This document shows positions 16,857 through 24,673 of a stretch of DNA of 64,000 bases, in pieces. The first letter of the stretch is position 1; each line of letters opens with the position of its first letter. The stretch is taken from the NCBI RefSeq assembly GCF_004114935.1, contig NZ_CP022221.1, forward strand, positions 620,001-684,000, written 5' to 3'. The DNA comes from Bradyrhizobium zhanjiangense (lineage in GTDB: Bacteria; Pseudomonadota; Alphaproteobacteria; Rhizobiales; Xanthobacteraceae). The position numbers and the translations under genes were made by a program. The notes under the pieces were generated by a model. The model saw only the letters and a list, made by a program, of their open reading frames with translations, searched no databases and was not told the DNA's origin.

Positions 16857-18065
16857 TCACTCCATCACGGTTTTCGTCAGCGTCGAGCGGGCGAATTTCT
16901 TCAGCGGCATCGGCTTGCCGAACAGAAAGCCCTGCACGAGATCGAAGCCGAGCTCGTTCGCGCCGACGAGGTCGGCGCGACTCTCGATGCCCTCGGCGAC
17001 CACGCGCGCGCCGTAGCCCTGCGCAAGCTCGACGATGTGACGGCACACCGTGCGCTTCAGCCGGTCGCTGCCGCTGCCGGTGACGAAGTGCCGGTCGGCC
17101 TTCATCATGACGAAGGGAATCTTGTCCAGGCCCATCAGCGCCGGCCAGTTGGCGCCGAGATTGTCGATCGCGAGGCCAATATTGTGCAGCCCCACCTCGC
17201 GGGCGACCTCGGTCAGGAGATCGAGATCGCGGGTCGCTTCTTCGCTGTCGATCTCGATGGTCAGCCCGCCGAAGGCCGGATGCGTCGGCACGCGGCGACA
17301 GAGATCGCGCACCGCCTGCGGCGCCTTCAGATAGGACGCCGGCAGGTTGATCGAGAGATCGACCGGGCTCTGCTGCTCCAGCAGATAGTGCCAGTCCTGC
17401 ATGGCGCGCTCGATCACGAATTCCGAGAGATCGCGCAGATGCGGATCGTGCTCCTCGGGAATGAAATAGGCCGGCGGCACGACGCCCCAGGTCGGATGGC
17501 GCATTCGCACCAGCGCCTCGGCGCCGCTGCGGATCAGCGTGCGCGCGTCGATCTTGGGCTGGTACCAGAGCTCCAGCCAGCCGGCATGCAAGGCCTCGCC
17601 GACATGCACGGCCGGGCTCGGCGCCGGCTCCTCCGGCAGCAGCATCGCGACACGCTCGCGCAGCGTCTCCGCGGCAAAGGGCGTGGTCAGCGGCGGCAGC
17701 ATCGCAAGGCCATATTCTTCGCCGACCTGCCGCACGGCCCTGACGACGATCGATTCGCGGGCGCCGACCGCCAGAACCTTCCCAGCGAAGCCCTCACGCA
17801 CCAAGACCTCGAGGAATCTCCCCGGCTCGATGCCGTCGGTGGCGACACCGAGCAGGATCAGATCCGGCAATTCGGTGGCGAGCACGGTTTGCAGCTCGTC
17901 CGCGCTGGCGCATTCGCAGGTAACGAAGCCAAGATCCTCGAGCACTTCGCTGAGGAAGGCGCGCAAGTGACGCTTGCTGTCGGCCACGCAGGCGCGCGGC
18001 GTCACCTTTCGCCGTCCGAAGGTTACAGGCCTTCGTCCGACGAGTTCAACAATCCCATCGTTCAT
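16857..18065 (-). CDS. Degenerate REC-EAL protein (probable non-catalytic c-di-GMP effector)
   Basis: A 402-residue protein. Residues about 23-135 resemble a receiver domain, but the phospho-acceptor position of PDLILLG is Gly73 instead of Asp and the acidic pocket reads VADSK. An EAL domain follows (GAEALVRMRHP with EAL at 183-185, LSINLPASYL, ITSEEA-type segment near 271 as EIDSEEA, MMKADRHFV, VAEGIES). The metal-binding pair written DD in active enzymes is Asp301-Asn302 (AIDNLGANW). Loss of the REC Asp and of one EAL Asp suggests a binding or scaffold role rather than a phosphorylation-controlled phosphodiesterase. The ATG at 18065 follows GGGAG; a GTG at 18074 is an alternative. It is monocistronic. 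Confidence 0.8.
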   Translation of the reverse strand: MNDGIVELVGRRPVTFGRRKVTPRACVADSKRHLRAFLSEVLEDLGFVTCECASADELQTVLATELPDLILLGVATDGIEPGRFLEVLVREGFAGKVLAVGARESIVVRAVRQVGEEYGLAMLPPLTTPFAAETLRERVAMLLPEEPAPSPAVHVGEALHAGWLELWYQPKIDARTLIRSGAEALVRMRHPTWGVVPPAYFIPEEHDPHLRDLSEFVIERAMQDWHYLLEQQSPVDLSINLPASYLKAPQAVRDLCRRVPTHPAFGGLTIEIDSEEATRDLDLLTEVAREVGLHNIGLAIDNLGANWPALMGLDKIPFVMMKADRHFVTGSGSDRLKRTVCRHIVELAQGYGARVVAEGIESRADLVGANELGFDLVQGFLFGKPMPLKKFARSTLTKTVME

Positions 18066-18356
18066 CAACACCACTCCCGTTCCGTGACGGTTTCTTAAAC
18101 GCGGAGCGTGGGTTCAAATAAGGAGAGCGTCACGTCGCTGTTGAATTATTTGAGTAACGTTAAGCCCTGCAATTCGAGCTAATTTGTCGACAGATTCTTC
18201 GAAAAGAATTCGCATACTCCGGCACCGCACGCGCAACAGCTGCCAGCGCATGCGGAATTTCTCCCGCGCGATCGATGAAGGTGCGGCTTGCCGACGCCAG
18301 GCATCGAGCGATGCGGTTGCGTGGCCCTTCGCTGCAATGACAGGACGATTGGAGAA

Positions 18357-18782
18357 TTAATTTCCGGCGGCTTTTTCGTGTTGTGCGACGCCGACTGCCT
18401 TGTAGTCATAGGTCGGATAGAATTCGGTGCGATAAGATCCCCAGGCCGTGTCCTCGATGACGCGGTTGACCTCGCGCAGCCGCGACGCCGGCAGGCGCAG
18501 CGTGATCACCTGGCCAACGCCCATCATCACATACCAGCTCACGACTTCGACGCCGGCCGGCGGAAACGCCTTGTAGAAGCCCTGCGTCTCGAGTTGCGCA
18601 TTCAGCTCGTGCAGCGGCCGGGATTGATCGTGCTTGAAGAAGACGGTCAGCAGCACCGCGTTGTCGGCAGTCGGCGCAGCATTGCCTTGCGGCGGCGTCG
18701 TCTGCGCCAACGTCGTCGATGTGAGCGCGAGCGCACTCACGAGCAACGTCACCATCGTCAGGGTCCGTCGGTTCGATCTCAT
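18357..18782 (-). CDS. Secreted small protein of unknown function
   Basis: About 141 residues. The start at 18782 follows GGAGGTCGCG and opens a classical signal peptide (MRSNRRTLTMVTLLVSALAL, then TSTTLAQ). The mature part is a compact domain (VLLTVFFKHDQSRPLHELNAQLETQGFYKAFPPAGVEVVSWYVMMGVGQVITLRLP) that looks like a small alpha/beta fold, ending in YPTYDYKAVGVAQ. I do not recognise the family. A longer frame upstream of 18782 exists, but the ribosome binding site and signal peptide favour this start. A perfect CRP-like site lies about 150 bp upstream. Confidence 0.75.
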   Translation of the reverse strand: MRSNRRTLTMVTLLVSALALTSTTLAQTTPPQGNAAPTADNAVLLTVFFKHDQSRPLHELNAQLETQGFYKAFPPAGVEVVSWYVMMGVGQVITLRLPASRLREVNRVIEDTAWGSYRTEFYPTYDYKAVGVAQHEKAAGN

Positions 18783-18929
18783 CGCGACCTCCTGCGGCTT
18801 GTTCCTTCGCAGCATCGGAGGATAGGAGCGACAGCTACGGCCGCGGAACTCATTTTCGCGCGATGCGGGCATGTTCCATCTGCGCTCGTGACAGTTATGC
18901 GACGATGCGTCCGCGCCTGTCGGCGCAAA

Positions 18930-18945
18930 TGTGAAACACATCACA
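18930..18945. promoter_or_regulatory. CRP-like site TGTGA-N6-TCACA
   Basis: TGTGAAACACATCACA carries both consensus half sites exactly, with a 6-bp spacer. It lies between the minus-strand secreted-protein gene (start 18782) and a small plus-strand frame at 19010. A single site found by eye in a 64-kb window can occur by chance, but a perfect 10/10 match in an intergenic region is uncommon. Confidence 0.45.
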
Positions 18946-19009
18946 TGCGCACTGCTGCGCCTGCGCTATTGCTCCGCACAGCCGGTGGTGGGCTGTCGAG
19001 GATACAGCA

Positions 19010-19108
19010 ATGACGATGCGGCGAATGATGTATTGGTGGTTCAGATTCGTGCTGTCGGGGCGATTTCTCGATCGCTTCCTGTGTCTGCCGCGCGCGCATT
19101 AGAGCATG
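19010..19108 (+). CDS. Possible 32-residue Arg/aromatic-rich small protein
   Basis: ATG 19010 follows a GAGG at 18999-19002. The frame reads MTMRRMMYWWFRFVLSGRFL and ends in the repeat at 19099 (TGA at 19106). It is rich in Met, Trp, Phe and Arg, like small membrane-associated or leader peptides. Coding is uncertain because the frame is short and its end is supplied by a repeat. Confidence 0.25.
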
Positions 19109-19202
19109 ATCCGGAAAAGTGTGAAGCGGTTTCCCGAAAAGATCATGCTCAAACAAAGACCTAAAGCGCGATGACGATTCAATTCGATCTCATCGCGCTT
19201 TA
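19099..19202. repeat. Two-hairpin dispersed repeat, copy B
   Basis: Opposite orientation to copy A: GAGCATGATCCGG ... GATCATGCTC followed by AAAGCGCGATG ... CATCGCGCTTT. It lacks the extra segment seen in copies A, D and E, so it is the short form. Confidence 0.88.
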
Positions 19203-19260
19203 GGGCATGATCACTCACCGATAACGCGAAAGCCCCTCGCGCTTTGATGACTGCGCGATA

Positions 19261-20424
19261 TCAGGTCTGCCCGATCAATTTGCGAAACGCCGCCGCGCCG
19301 TCCTGCATCGCGTCGCGTCCCTTCCAGGCGAGATAGGTCAACTTGCCGCCGAGCGTATCGTGGCTGCGCAGGCGGCGCGATCCGAGAATGTGGCCGACGT
19401 TGGCGGGGAAGCGGCTGACCTCGGCGGACACCAGTGCCGCGATCGCGTCCATCAATTGCTGGAGGCGGATGCCCCACTCGCAATGTTCGATGTCATCGAT
19501 GCGGACCTTGAGCGCATATTCGATGTCGTAGATCTCGGCGAGCAGGTCGCGCGCGACCAGCACGCGGTTGTGCCGGAGTGCGACCCGAAGAGCGAGGCGC
19601 TTGTCGTCGAGCCGGTCGAGCACCATGGGAACGACACAGGCATAGGGCGCGGCGGCGACGTCGGCGGCGCTCTTGGTTGCGGCAGCCTTGGTGGCAAGGC
19701 GCACCAATTGCCAGGGCGTCTTCAGGCGCCTTGCCACCAGTGCCAATGCGAAAGGCAGCGCGCGGGGATGGGACTTCCTGAAGGCGTCGAGTTGCGAGGT
19801 GATCTGGGCCACCTGGTTGTCATCGAACTTCGCGATCTGCTCGGGCAGTTTTTCGTCGAACTTCGGCAGCGCGGCGCCGGCGCGCAGCACGTCGAGCATC
19901 TTCATGACGTCGTCGAAGGCGGTGCGCGATGCCGTGTACTGCGCGAGCTTGGCGCGTGCGAGCTCGGTGCTGTCCGCCGACGCCAGGGTGCTCTCGAGGA
20001 CCTTGAGGACCTTGGTCTGGAAGGTCGACGCGGTCTTCTGCACTTCCTTCGGATTGTTGGCGGCGACCTGGTCGTTGATCGCCTTGATGTAGTCGCGTGC
20101 CATGGTCGGCAGCAGGTCGCGGCAGATCCATTCCCAGATCGGGGTGAGGGTGTTGCGCGAGATCCGCCCCGCATTGGCGTGCTCAGGCGCGCCGTCGATC
20201 AGAAGCAGCTCGAGCGGCGCGAAGAAATAGCGCGAGGGGCTGGTGGCGCGCGCCTGGGTCGATCCGTCCTTGCGAAACTCGGCGCGCAAGCGCGACTGGA
20301 TGTCGGCCGAGCCCGGCATGTCGATGCCGCACAGCTCGAGCCGCTCGAGTTCGCTGAGCAGACAGCTGCGCGACAGCGGCGTCAGCCTCTGCAAGAATTC
20401 CGACAGCCGATCGATCTCGTTCAT
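19261..20424 (-). CDS. Conserved-looking helical protein of unknown function
   Basis: A 387-residue protein beginning MNEIDRLSEFLQRLTPLSRS at ATG 20424. No signal peptide and no membrane segment are seen. It is largely helical and rich in Ala, Leu, Arg and Lys, with regular amphipathic stretches (AINDQVAANNPKEVQKTASTFQTKVLKVLESTL) and a hydrophobic middle (LPFALALVARRLKTPWQLVRLATKAAATKSAADVAAAPY). I do not recognise any catalytic motif. It stands alone between repeat copy B and the LuxR-type gene. A longer frame (to 20496) exists but offers no better ribosome binding site. Confidence 0.7.
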   Translation of the reverse strand: MNEIDRLSEFLQRLTPLSRSCLLSELERLELCGIDMPGSADIQSRLRAEFRKDGSTQARATSPSRYFFAPLELLLIDGAPEHANAGRISRNTLTPIWEWICRDLLPTMARDYIKAINDQVAANNPKEVQKTASTFQTKVLKVLESTLASADSTELARAKLAQYTASRTAFDDVMKMLDVLRAGAALPKFDEKLPEQIAKFDDNQVAQITSQLDAFRKSHPRALPFALALVARRLKTPWQLVRLATKAAATKSAADVAAAPYACVVPMVLDRLDDKRLALRVALRHNRVLVARDLLAEIYDIEYALKVRIDDIEHCEWGIRLQQLMDAIAALVSAEVSRFPANVGHILGSRRLRSHDTLGGKLTYLAWKGRDAMQDGAAAFRKLIGQT

Positions 20425-20673
20425 GGCACGCAATCTTTCGCAGCGTTTCCCGCAGGCTTGCGGGCCCAATGCGTGGAGGCATTTGCGCGCTCTCAATCTC
20501 CCTAGAGAAGCAAGTCGCCGTTAATTAATCCGTAAAATCCGGGGGGCGGGCACGACGGGCGGCAGGCTTCGAGGATCTGAGCCGGAATCTCAACCTCTAC
20601 GCGCCCGGGAACCGACCCGCGCAAGCATAAATTGTGCCGATGCCGCGGATTTAGCGCAAAACTGCCGAAATCA

Positions 20674-20687
20674 CCGTAGTCTTACGG
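20674..20687. promoter_or_regulatory. CCGTA-N4-TACGG palindrome, site 1
   Basis: CCGTAGTCTTACGG ends 40 bp before the start codon of the LuxR-type gene at 20727. The same palindrome is found at 21716-21729, 30797-30810 and 59224-59237, and in imperfect form at 24547-24560. Two 5-bp arms with a 4-bp spacer is the geometry of FNR-class operators. Confidence 0.6.
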
Positions 20688-20726
20688 AGCAAAAAGTTAA
20701 CCACAGACCGGCCCCCGTTCCGCTAA

Positions 20727-21359
20727 ATGAGTGACATGGCGTCACAGAATGATACGGCCACTGATTCGCGGCCGTCGGAATGGTACGAAAGCAGCGCTGC
20801 TCCAGCTGAAGAGCCCGATTTCGTCCGCCTGAACGCCGCCCGTGCCAAGGCCGCCGACGAAATGGCCGCCGCCATTGCCCGCGAGCTCAACGGCCCCCTG
20901 ACTGCGCTCCTGCTCTACATGGGCGAGATCAAGCATCACAGCGATCAGCTCGCGCCCGTCACCGGCGACCGCGCCTATTTGCAGCGCGTGGTGGAGAATG
21001 CGCTGGCGCAGACCGAGCGCGTTTGCGGCCTCGTCAAGCAGCTTGCCGGTCCTCACAAGGGCGGCCTGCCGATCCCATCCGGAACCGAGAACGCCGAAGC
21101 GCGGACCCCCCGCGTGCCGCTGCCGCAGCGCGTGCCCAGCGCCGAATTGATTGGCCTGTCCGGCCAGAAGCGGCTGACCAAGCGGGAGCGCGAGGTGCTG
21201 AGGCTGATCAGCGAAGGCTATTCGAACAAGCAGGGCGCGCTTCGGATGCAGATCAGTCCGCGCACGTTCGAAAGCCACCGCGCCGAGGCAATGCGCAAGC
21301 TCGGTGCGCGCAACACTGCGGACCTCGTCCGTGCGGCGCTGCTGCACTCGATCGATTGA
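20727..21359 (+). CDS. LuxR-type HTH regulator with degenerate DHp-like N-terminus
   Basis: 210 residues. The C-terminus (KRLTKREREVLRLISEGYSNKQGALRMQISPRTFESHRAEAMRKLGA) is a FixJ/NarL-type HTH. The N-terminal half is not a receiver domain. It resembles the dimerisation helix pair of histidine kinases: ARELNGPLTALLLYMGEIK at 51-69 aligns with the HExxxPL H-box, but the phospho-accepting His is Arg52. The second helix is LQRVVENALAQTERVCGLVKQLAG. It may therefore dimerise with or mimic a kinase. The start at 20727 has a weak ribosome binding site; ATG 20736 is an alternative. Palindrome site 1 lies 40 bp upstream. Confidence 0.8.
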   Translation: MSDMASQNDTATDSRPSEWYESSAAPAEEPDFVRLNAARAKAADEMAAAIARELNGPLTALLLYMGEIKHHSDQLAPVTGDRAYLQRVVENALAQTERVCGLVKQLAGPHKGGLPIPSGTENAEARTPRVPLPQRVPSAELIGLSGQKRLTKREREVLRLISEGYSNKQGALRMQISPRTFESHRAEAMRKLGARNTADLVRAALLHSID

Positions 21360-21402
21360 GATTGATTGTTGCATTCCGCCCGGCTGGCGGCGCGGATCCC
21401 GC

Positions 21403-21651
21403 TCAGAAATAGTCTTCGGCAAAGGGACGCGTGCGTGATGCGGGCCGCAGCGGCTTGGGCTCGTCCTTCGGTGCGTTCGGGATGATCGTGATGGTCCAGC
21501 GGGGAGGCATGCTCGATTCCTGCTCGAGCACCGAGCGCACGAAGCCAGTCACCGTCGACTCGCCAGACTTTACCGTCGCCATCCGGCCGTTGAACTGAGC
21601 GATGCGGAAGCGACGGACTTCCTTCTGGTCCGCAGTCTCATAGGTGAACAT
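21403..21651 (-). CDS. Small protein of unknown function
   Basis: 82 residues (MFTYETADQKEVRRFRIAQF at the start), with a strong AGGAGGG before the ATG at 21651. The N-terminal half looks like a small beta sheet (VRRFRIAQFNGRMATVKSGESTVTGFVRSVLEQ); the C-terminus is Pro/Arg-rich (PKDEPKPLRPASRTRP). No known domain is recognised. The ribosome binding site and the CCGTA-N4-TACGG site 65 bp upstream support a real gene. Confidence 0.7.
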   Translation of the reverse strand: MFTYETADQKEVRRFRIAQFNGRMATVKSGESTVTGFVRSVLEQESSMPPRWTITIIPNAPKDEPKPLRPASRTRPFAEDYF

Positions 21652-21715
21652 GGAAACCCTCCTGGTTTCCCGCGACTATCGCCAGCTATGATTAGCCATC
21701 TGTGAAAATCCCAAG

Positions 21716-21729
21716 CCGTAGAAGTACGG
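21716..21729. promoter_or_regulatory. CCGTA-N4-TACGG palindrome, site 2
   Basis: CCGTAGAAGTACGG lies 65 bp upstream of the minus-strand gene starting at 21651 and upstream of the repeat that separates it from the Hpt gene. Confidence 0.6.
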
Positions 21730-21780
21730 CGGGAATACACGCGCGGATGGGTTAGAGCGTTTTCGACAACCGAAATGGCT

Positions 21781-21884
21781 CTAAAGCGCGATGAGATTTG
21801 GATGAATCGTCATCGCGCTTTAGGCTGTTGTTTGAGCATGATCTTTTCGGAAAACCGCTGCGCACTTTTCCGGATCATGCTCTA
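21781..21884. repeat. Two-hairpin dispersed repeat, copy C
   Basis: Short form: AAAGCGCGATG ... CATCGCGCTTT then GAGCATGATC ... GGATCATGCTC. Its right edge (CTA at 21882-21884) is the TAG stop codon of the Hpt gene. Confidence 0.9.
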
Positions 21885-22259
21885 GCATTTCGGCTCCTGC
21901 GCGCGCGCCGCGGCGTAGGCGTCGTCCATCAGGTCCAGGAGATCGCCGAGCTCGGTGTCGTGAAGCGTCTCTACGGACTTCTCCAGCCGCAGTGCCAGCG
22001 CCGCGAGCCTCGCATAGCCGAACGTCCCGGCCGCACTCTTCAACGAATGTGCTTCGCGCGCGATCCTGGCCTGATGCTGCTCGCGCGAGAGCGTGCGGAA
22101 CAGTTGCAGGCGTGCGCAGGTCTCGCTCCAGAACACGGCGCGCACCTCGCTGGCCCCGTCCTCGCCGATCTCACGCACCAGCGCCGCATAAGCATTCGGG
22201 TCGCGCGCGGGCGCGCAATCGAGCACTTTCTGCGCCGGCGCGGCGGTCACTTCAAACAT
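21882..22259 (-). CDS. Hpt-domain phosphotransfer protein
   Basis: About 125 residues, made almost entirely of one histidine phosphotransfer domain. The phospho-site is in AREAHSLKSAAGTFGYARLAALALRLE, the classical HSLKSAAG sequence. Such stand-alone Hpt proteins relay phosphate between hybrid kinases and REC proteins, and several REC-only proteins and a hybrid kinase are encoded in the next 14 kb. ATG 22259 is chosen; a GTG at 22280 would add seven residues. The stop codon comes from repeat copy C. Confidence 0.9.
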   Translation of the reverse strand: MFEVTAAPAQKVLDCAPARDPNAYAALVREIGEDGASEVRAVFWSETCARLQLFRTLSREQHQARIAREAHSLKSAAGTFGYARLAALALRLEKSVETLHDTELGDLLDLMDDAYAAARAQEPKC

Positions 22260-22411
22260 GGCTTTGCCTGCCTCGATCACACTTCGATGCCGCGCGGGCC
22301 GGTATCGGTGCGAGGCCAGCCGTGTCTACGGCATCTGGATTTCAGTTCCGGAAGCAGGACGGCTCGTGTTTGCGGGCCGGCATTAGCCGTCGGTTTACCA
22401 CGCGTGCGGGG

Positions 22412-23119
22412 TCAGCGCTGGCCGAGCAGCCGGTCGTATTGCGCCTTCACGGTGGCGTAGCATTCGCACGCGGTCTGGCGCAGGCCGTCCAGATTCAGGA
22501 TCTGGATGTGTCCGCGGCTGTAGTGGATGAAATTGGCCTGCTGCAAGGTGTTGGCGACCAGCGACACGCTGTTGCGCCGCGCCCCGATCATCTGTGCCAT
22601 CGCCTCCTGGGTCAGCAGCAGCCGGTAGTCGCCCGACAGGTCATGGGTGTGCAGCAGGCAGCGCGACAGCCGCGACTCCACTGGATGGGCGGCGTTGCAG
22701 CCCGCGGTCTGCTGGACCTGCGCGTAAACCGCAAGACCGTGGCGCGTGAGCAAGGTCCGCAAGCTGCTGCTCTGGTCGGCCGCGACGCGCAGCCGGTCGA
22801 GATCCATCACTGACGCGACCCCGGGAACCAGCACGACGGCCGTGTTCAACGCGCTTGCATCGCCCATGGTCGAGAGTGTCCCGAGCAGGCTGTCGCGGCC
22901 GATCATCGCGACCTGCACATGCTCGCCCTTGGCGAGCTTCACCACCAGCGAGATCACGCCGCGGTGGGGAAAATAGGCGCGCTTGAGCGTTTCGCCGGCC
23001 TCGACCAGCACCGCCTCATGGGGCAGATCGATCGCGCGCAGGTACGGGCGGATCAGCTCATAATCGTCTGCCGACAGCGCGGACAGGAAACCGTTGGATG
23101 GGCGGCCCGTCGTTTCCAA
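22412..23119 (-). CDS. Crp/Fnr-family transcriptional regulator
   Basis: 235 residues. A cyclic-nucleotide-binding-like beta barrel (residues about 25-140, YFPHRGVISLVVKLAKGEHVQVAMIGRDSLLG) is followed by a winged helix (LLLTQEAMAQMIGARRNSVSLVANTLQQANFIHYSRGHIQIL). The N-terminus has no FNR-type cysteine cluster, and the helix that reads DNA (ARRNSVSLV) differs from the SRETV of FNR/FixK, so its operator should differ too. The start is TTG 23119 with GGGAGG five bases upstream; no in-frame ATG is near. It sits among the CCGTA-N4-TACGG sites and is a candidate binder of them. Confidence 0.88.
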   Translation of the reverse strand: METTGRPSNGFLSALSADDYELIRPYLRAIDLPHEAVLVEAGETLKRAYFPHRGVISLVVKLAKGEHVQVAMIGRDSLLGTLSTMGDASALNTAVVLVPGVASVMDLDRLRVAADQSSSLRTLLTRHGLAVYAQVQQTAGCNAAHPVESRLSRCLLHTHDLSGDYRLLLTQEAMAQMIGARRNSVSLVANTLQQANFIHYSRGHIQILNLDGLRQTACECYATVKAQYDRLLGQR

Positions 23120-23779
23120 AGCTGCCTCCCGCCTTCTGCATCAGCAAAGTCGCCGCCGGCGAAATCGCTTCTTGCGCGAGTAAGTTCCATCATGTTCACG
23201 CCGGGATATATTGGCAATTGGGACAAAATGTCCGGCCCAAGACAGTTTCCCTGACCATTTCAAGTACGAGGGCGCGGCAGATTGAAATCTGCCGCCTCGA
23301 GCATTTGCAGCAACTGGTTGGGCGGGTGGCCTCTCGCGGTCATGCGGGTCAATCCGGCGCGTTCGATGTTCCGATCGGCGCCGCGCCCCGTTCGTCATGC
23401 AGTTGCGCGGCGACAAAAATATATTGTATAGGTTGTAGCGCTGTCCATATACCCGTTACAGGGCAGACAGCCTGTGGCATTTGCGGCGGAAATAAAGAGC
23501 GGCGCGCTGATTCGCTCCTGAGTTGTGCGCCCGTCTGCGAGGGTTGCGCAGGAAAAAGCGGCAAGGGGCCTTCATGAGCCGGAAGCATTGCATCCGTGCT
23601 GCCATCGGACGCCGGTCGACCCGCGCAGTCTCGCCCGCGAGTGCTTTCAGCCATCCAGCATTGCTCCGAACCATGGTGCCGTGCGGCCGCAAATTTCGCG
23701 GCCATCGTCTCCGTTCTCCCGGCGCCGCCAACCATCTTAGCGACGATCCATTTCTCGATCGAAACCAGAGGAGAAAGGC
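23120..23779. other. 660-bp intergenic region, no supported gene
   Basis: This gap separates the Crp/Fnr-type gene from the REC protein at 23780. GGACA-AAA-TGTCC at 23221-23233 is a perfect short dyad about 100 bp upstream of the Crp/Fnr start. An AT-rich stretch around 23410-23450 (AAAATATATTGTATAGG) looks promoter-like. Short open frames on both strands lack ribosome binding sites and recognisable protein character. Confidence 0.5.
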
Positions 23780-24262
23780 GTGTCCCATGGCTCGATGATT
23801 GAATTGCCGAAACGAGAAGCTCAAACGGGGAGGGAAGATCTGCGCCATATTCTCGTTGTCGACGACCACCCGATGGTGTGCATGGCCATCGAGATCTATC
23901 TCCAGCGCAACAATTTTCGGGTGACGATCGCCGAGGGAGGTGAAGCTGGACTGCGGGCCCTCGCATACGAACAGTTCGATCTGATGATCATCGATATCTT
24001 CATGCCGCATATGCGTGGGTTCGAATCGATCCGGACCTTCCATGAGCGGGCGCCCGCCATTCCGTTGATCGCGATGTCGGGCTACGCTTTCGCAAATCTG
24101 AATTCGCCCGAACCCGATTTCCTCCGGATGGCGCTGGAGCTCGGCGCCGAACGGTGTCTGCGCAAGCCGTTCACGCCGCACGCACTGCTCGCCGCCATCA
24201 ACGATTGCCTGGCGGAGCATCGGCCCGACGCCGAGATTGCCTCGGTAACGCAGCTGGGTTAG
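23780..24262 (+). CDS. REC-only response regulator
   Basis: 160 residues consisting of one receiver domain (HILVVDDHPMVCMAIEIYL), acceptor Asp72 in MIIDIFMPHMRG, Ser/Thr position SGYAF and the conserved Lys in RCLRKPF. No output domain follows, so it probably acts in a phosphorelay or on a partner protein. GTG 23780 follows GAGGAGAAA and is preferred; ATG 23795 is an alternative. Its position between the Hpt gene and cheA suggests signalling in the same network. Confidence 0.88.
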   Translation: MSHGSMIELPKREAQTGREDLRHILVVDDHPMVCMAIEIYLQRNNFRVTIAEGGEAGLRALAYEQFDLMIIDIFMPHMRGFESIRTFHERAPAIPLIAMSGYAFANLNSPEPDFLRMALELGAERCLRKPFTPHALLAAINDCLAEHRPDAEIASVTQLG

Positions 24263-24673
24263 CGCGGCACGAGCCGGACTGGCGACAAGGTAACGGTTCG
24301 TTTACCGAAAACGCGAATTTTGCGGATCGCGGCACAGCACGAAACGACCATCGCGAGAGCGCCCGCAACCGCGGGCCGAGTCCGTTCAATTCCACTCAAG
24401 GCCGCGCCTATCGTCCTTCACGAACGGGATTTTCTCGCGCGTGCCATGCGCCGTTATCGACGCGTCTACCTCACTCCTCGCTCCGTCGCGGCGCGGTGCC
24501 GGTTTTGCCGAAGCGTGTAGCCGAACGGCAAACTTGTCTTCAATATCCGTATTAGCACGGAGGCCGAAATTAACGGGACCGTGAAAAGGGATGTCTAACG
24601 ATCGAAAAGAGGGCTTCCGTCGATTCCAAGCGCGGCGCAACGCGTCGAAGCCCAGATCAGTAAGGCGTACCTC
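24263..24673. promoter_or_regulatory. cheA upstream region with imperfect CCGTA-N4-CACGG site
   Basis: A 411-bp gene-free stretch. CCGTATTAGCACGG at 24547-24560 matches the palindrome of sites 1-4 except for one base in the right arm and ends 113 bp before the cheA start. GGTAACGGTTCGTTTACC near 24289 is another imperfect dyad just after the REC gene. No terminator with a U-run is evident. Confidence 0.4.

Noticed and set aside
20590..20620. A GGAAC that could be the -35 of an EcfG (general stress) promoter
   Set aside because: No matching CGTT-type -10 lies at 16-17 bp; other GGAAC occurrences in gaps also failed this test.
23098..23798. Several short frames between the Crp/Fnr-type gene and the REC gene
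   Set aside because: None has a ribosome binding site with suitable spacing, and their translations show no domain or signal peptide.
24289..24306. GGTAACGGTTCGTTTACC as a terminator for the REC gene
   Set aside because: The stem is weak and there is no U-run; it may be only a chance dyad.
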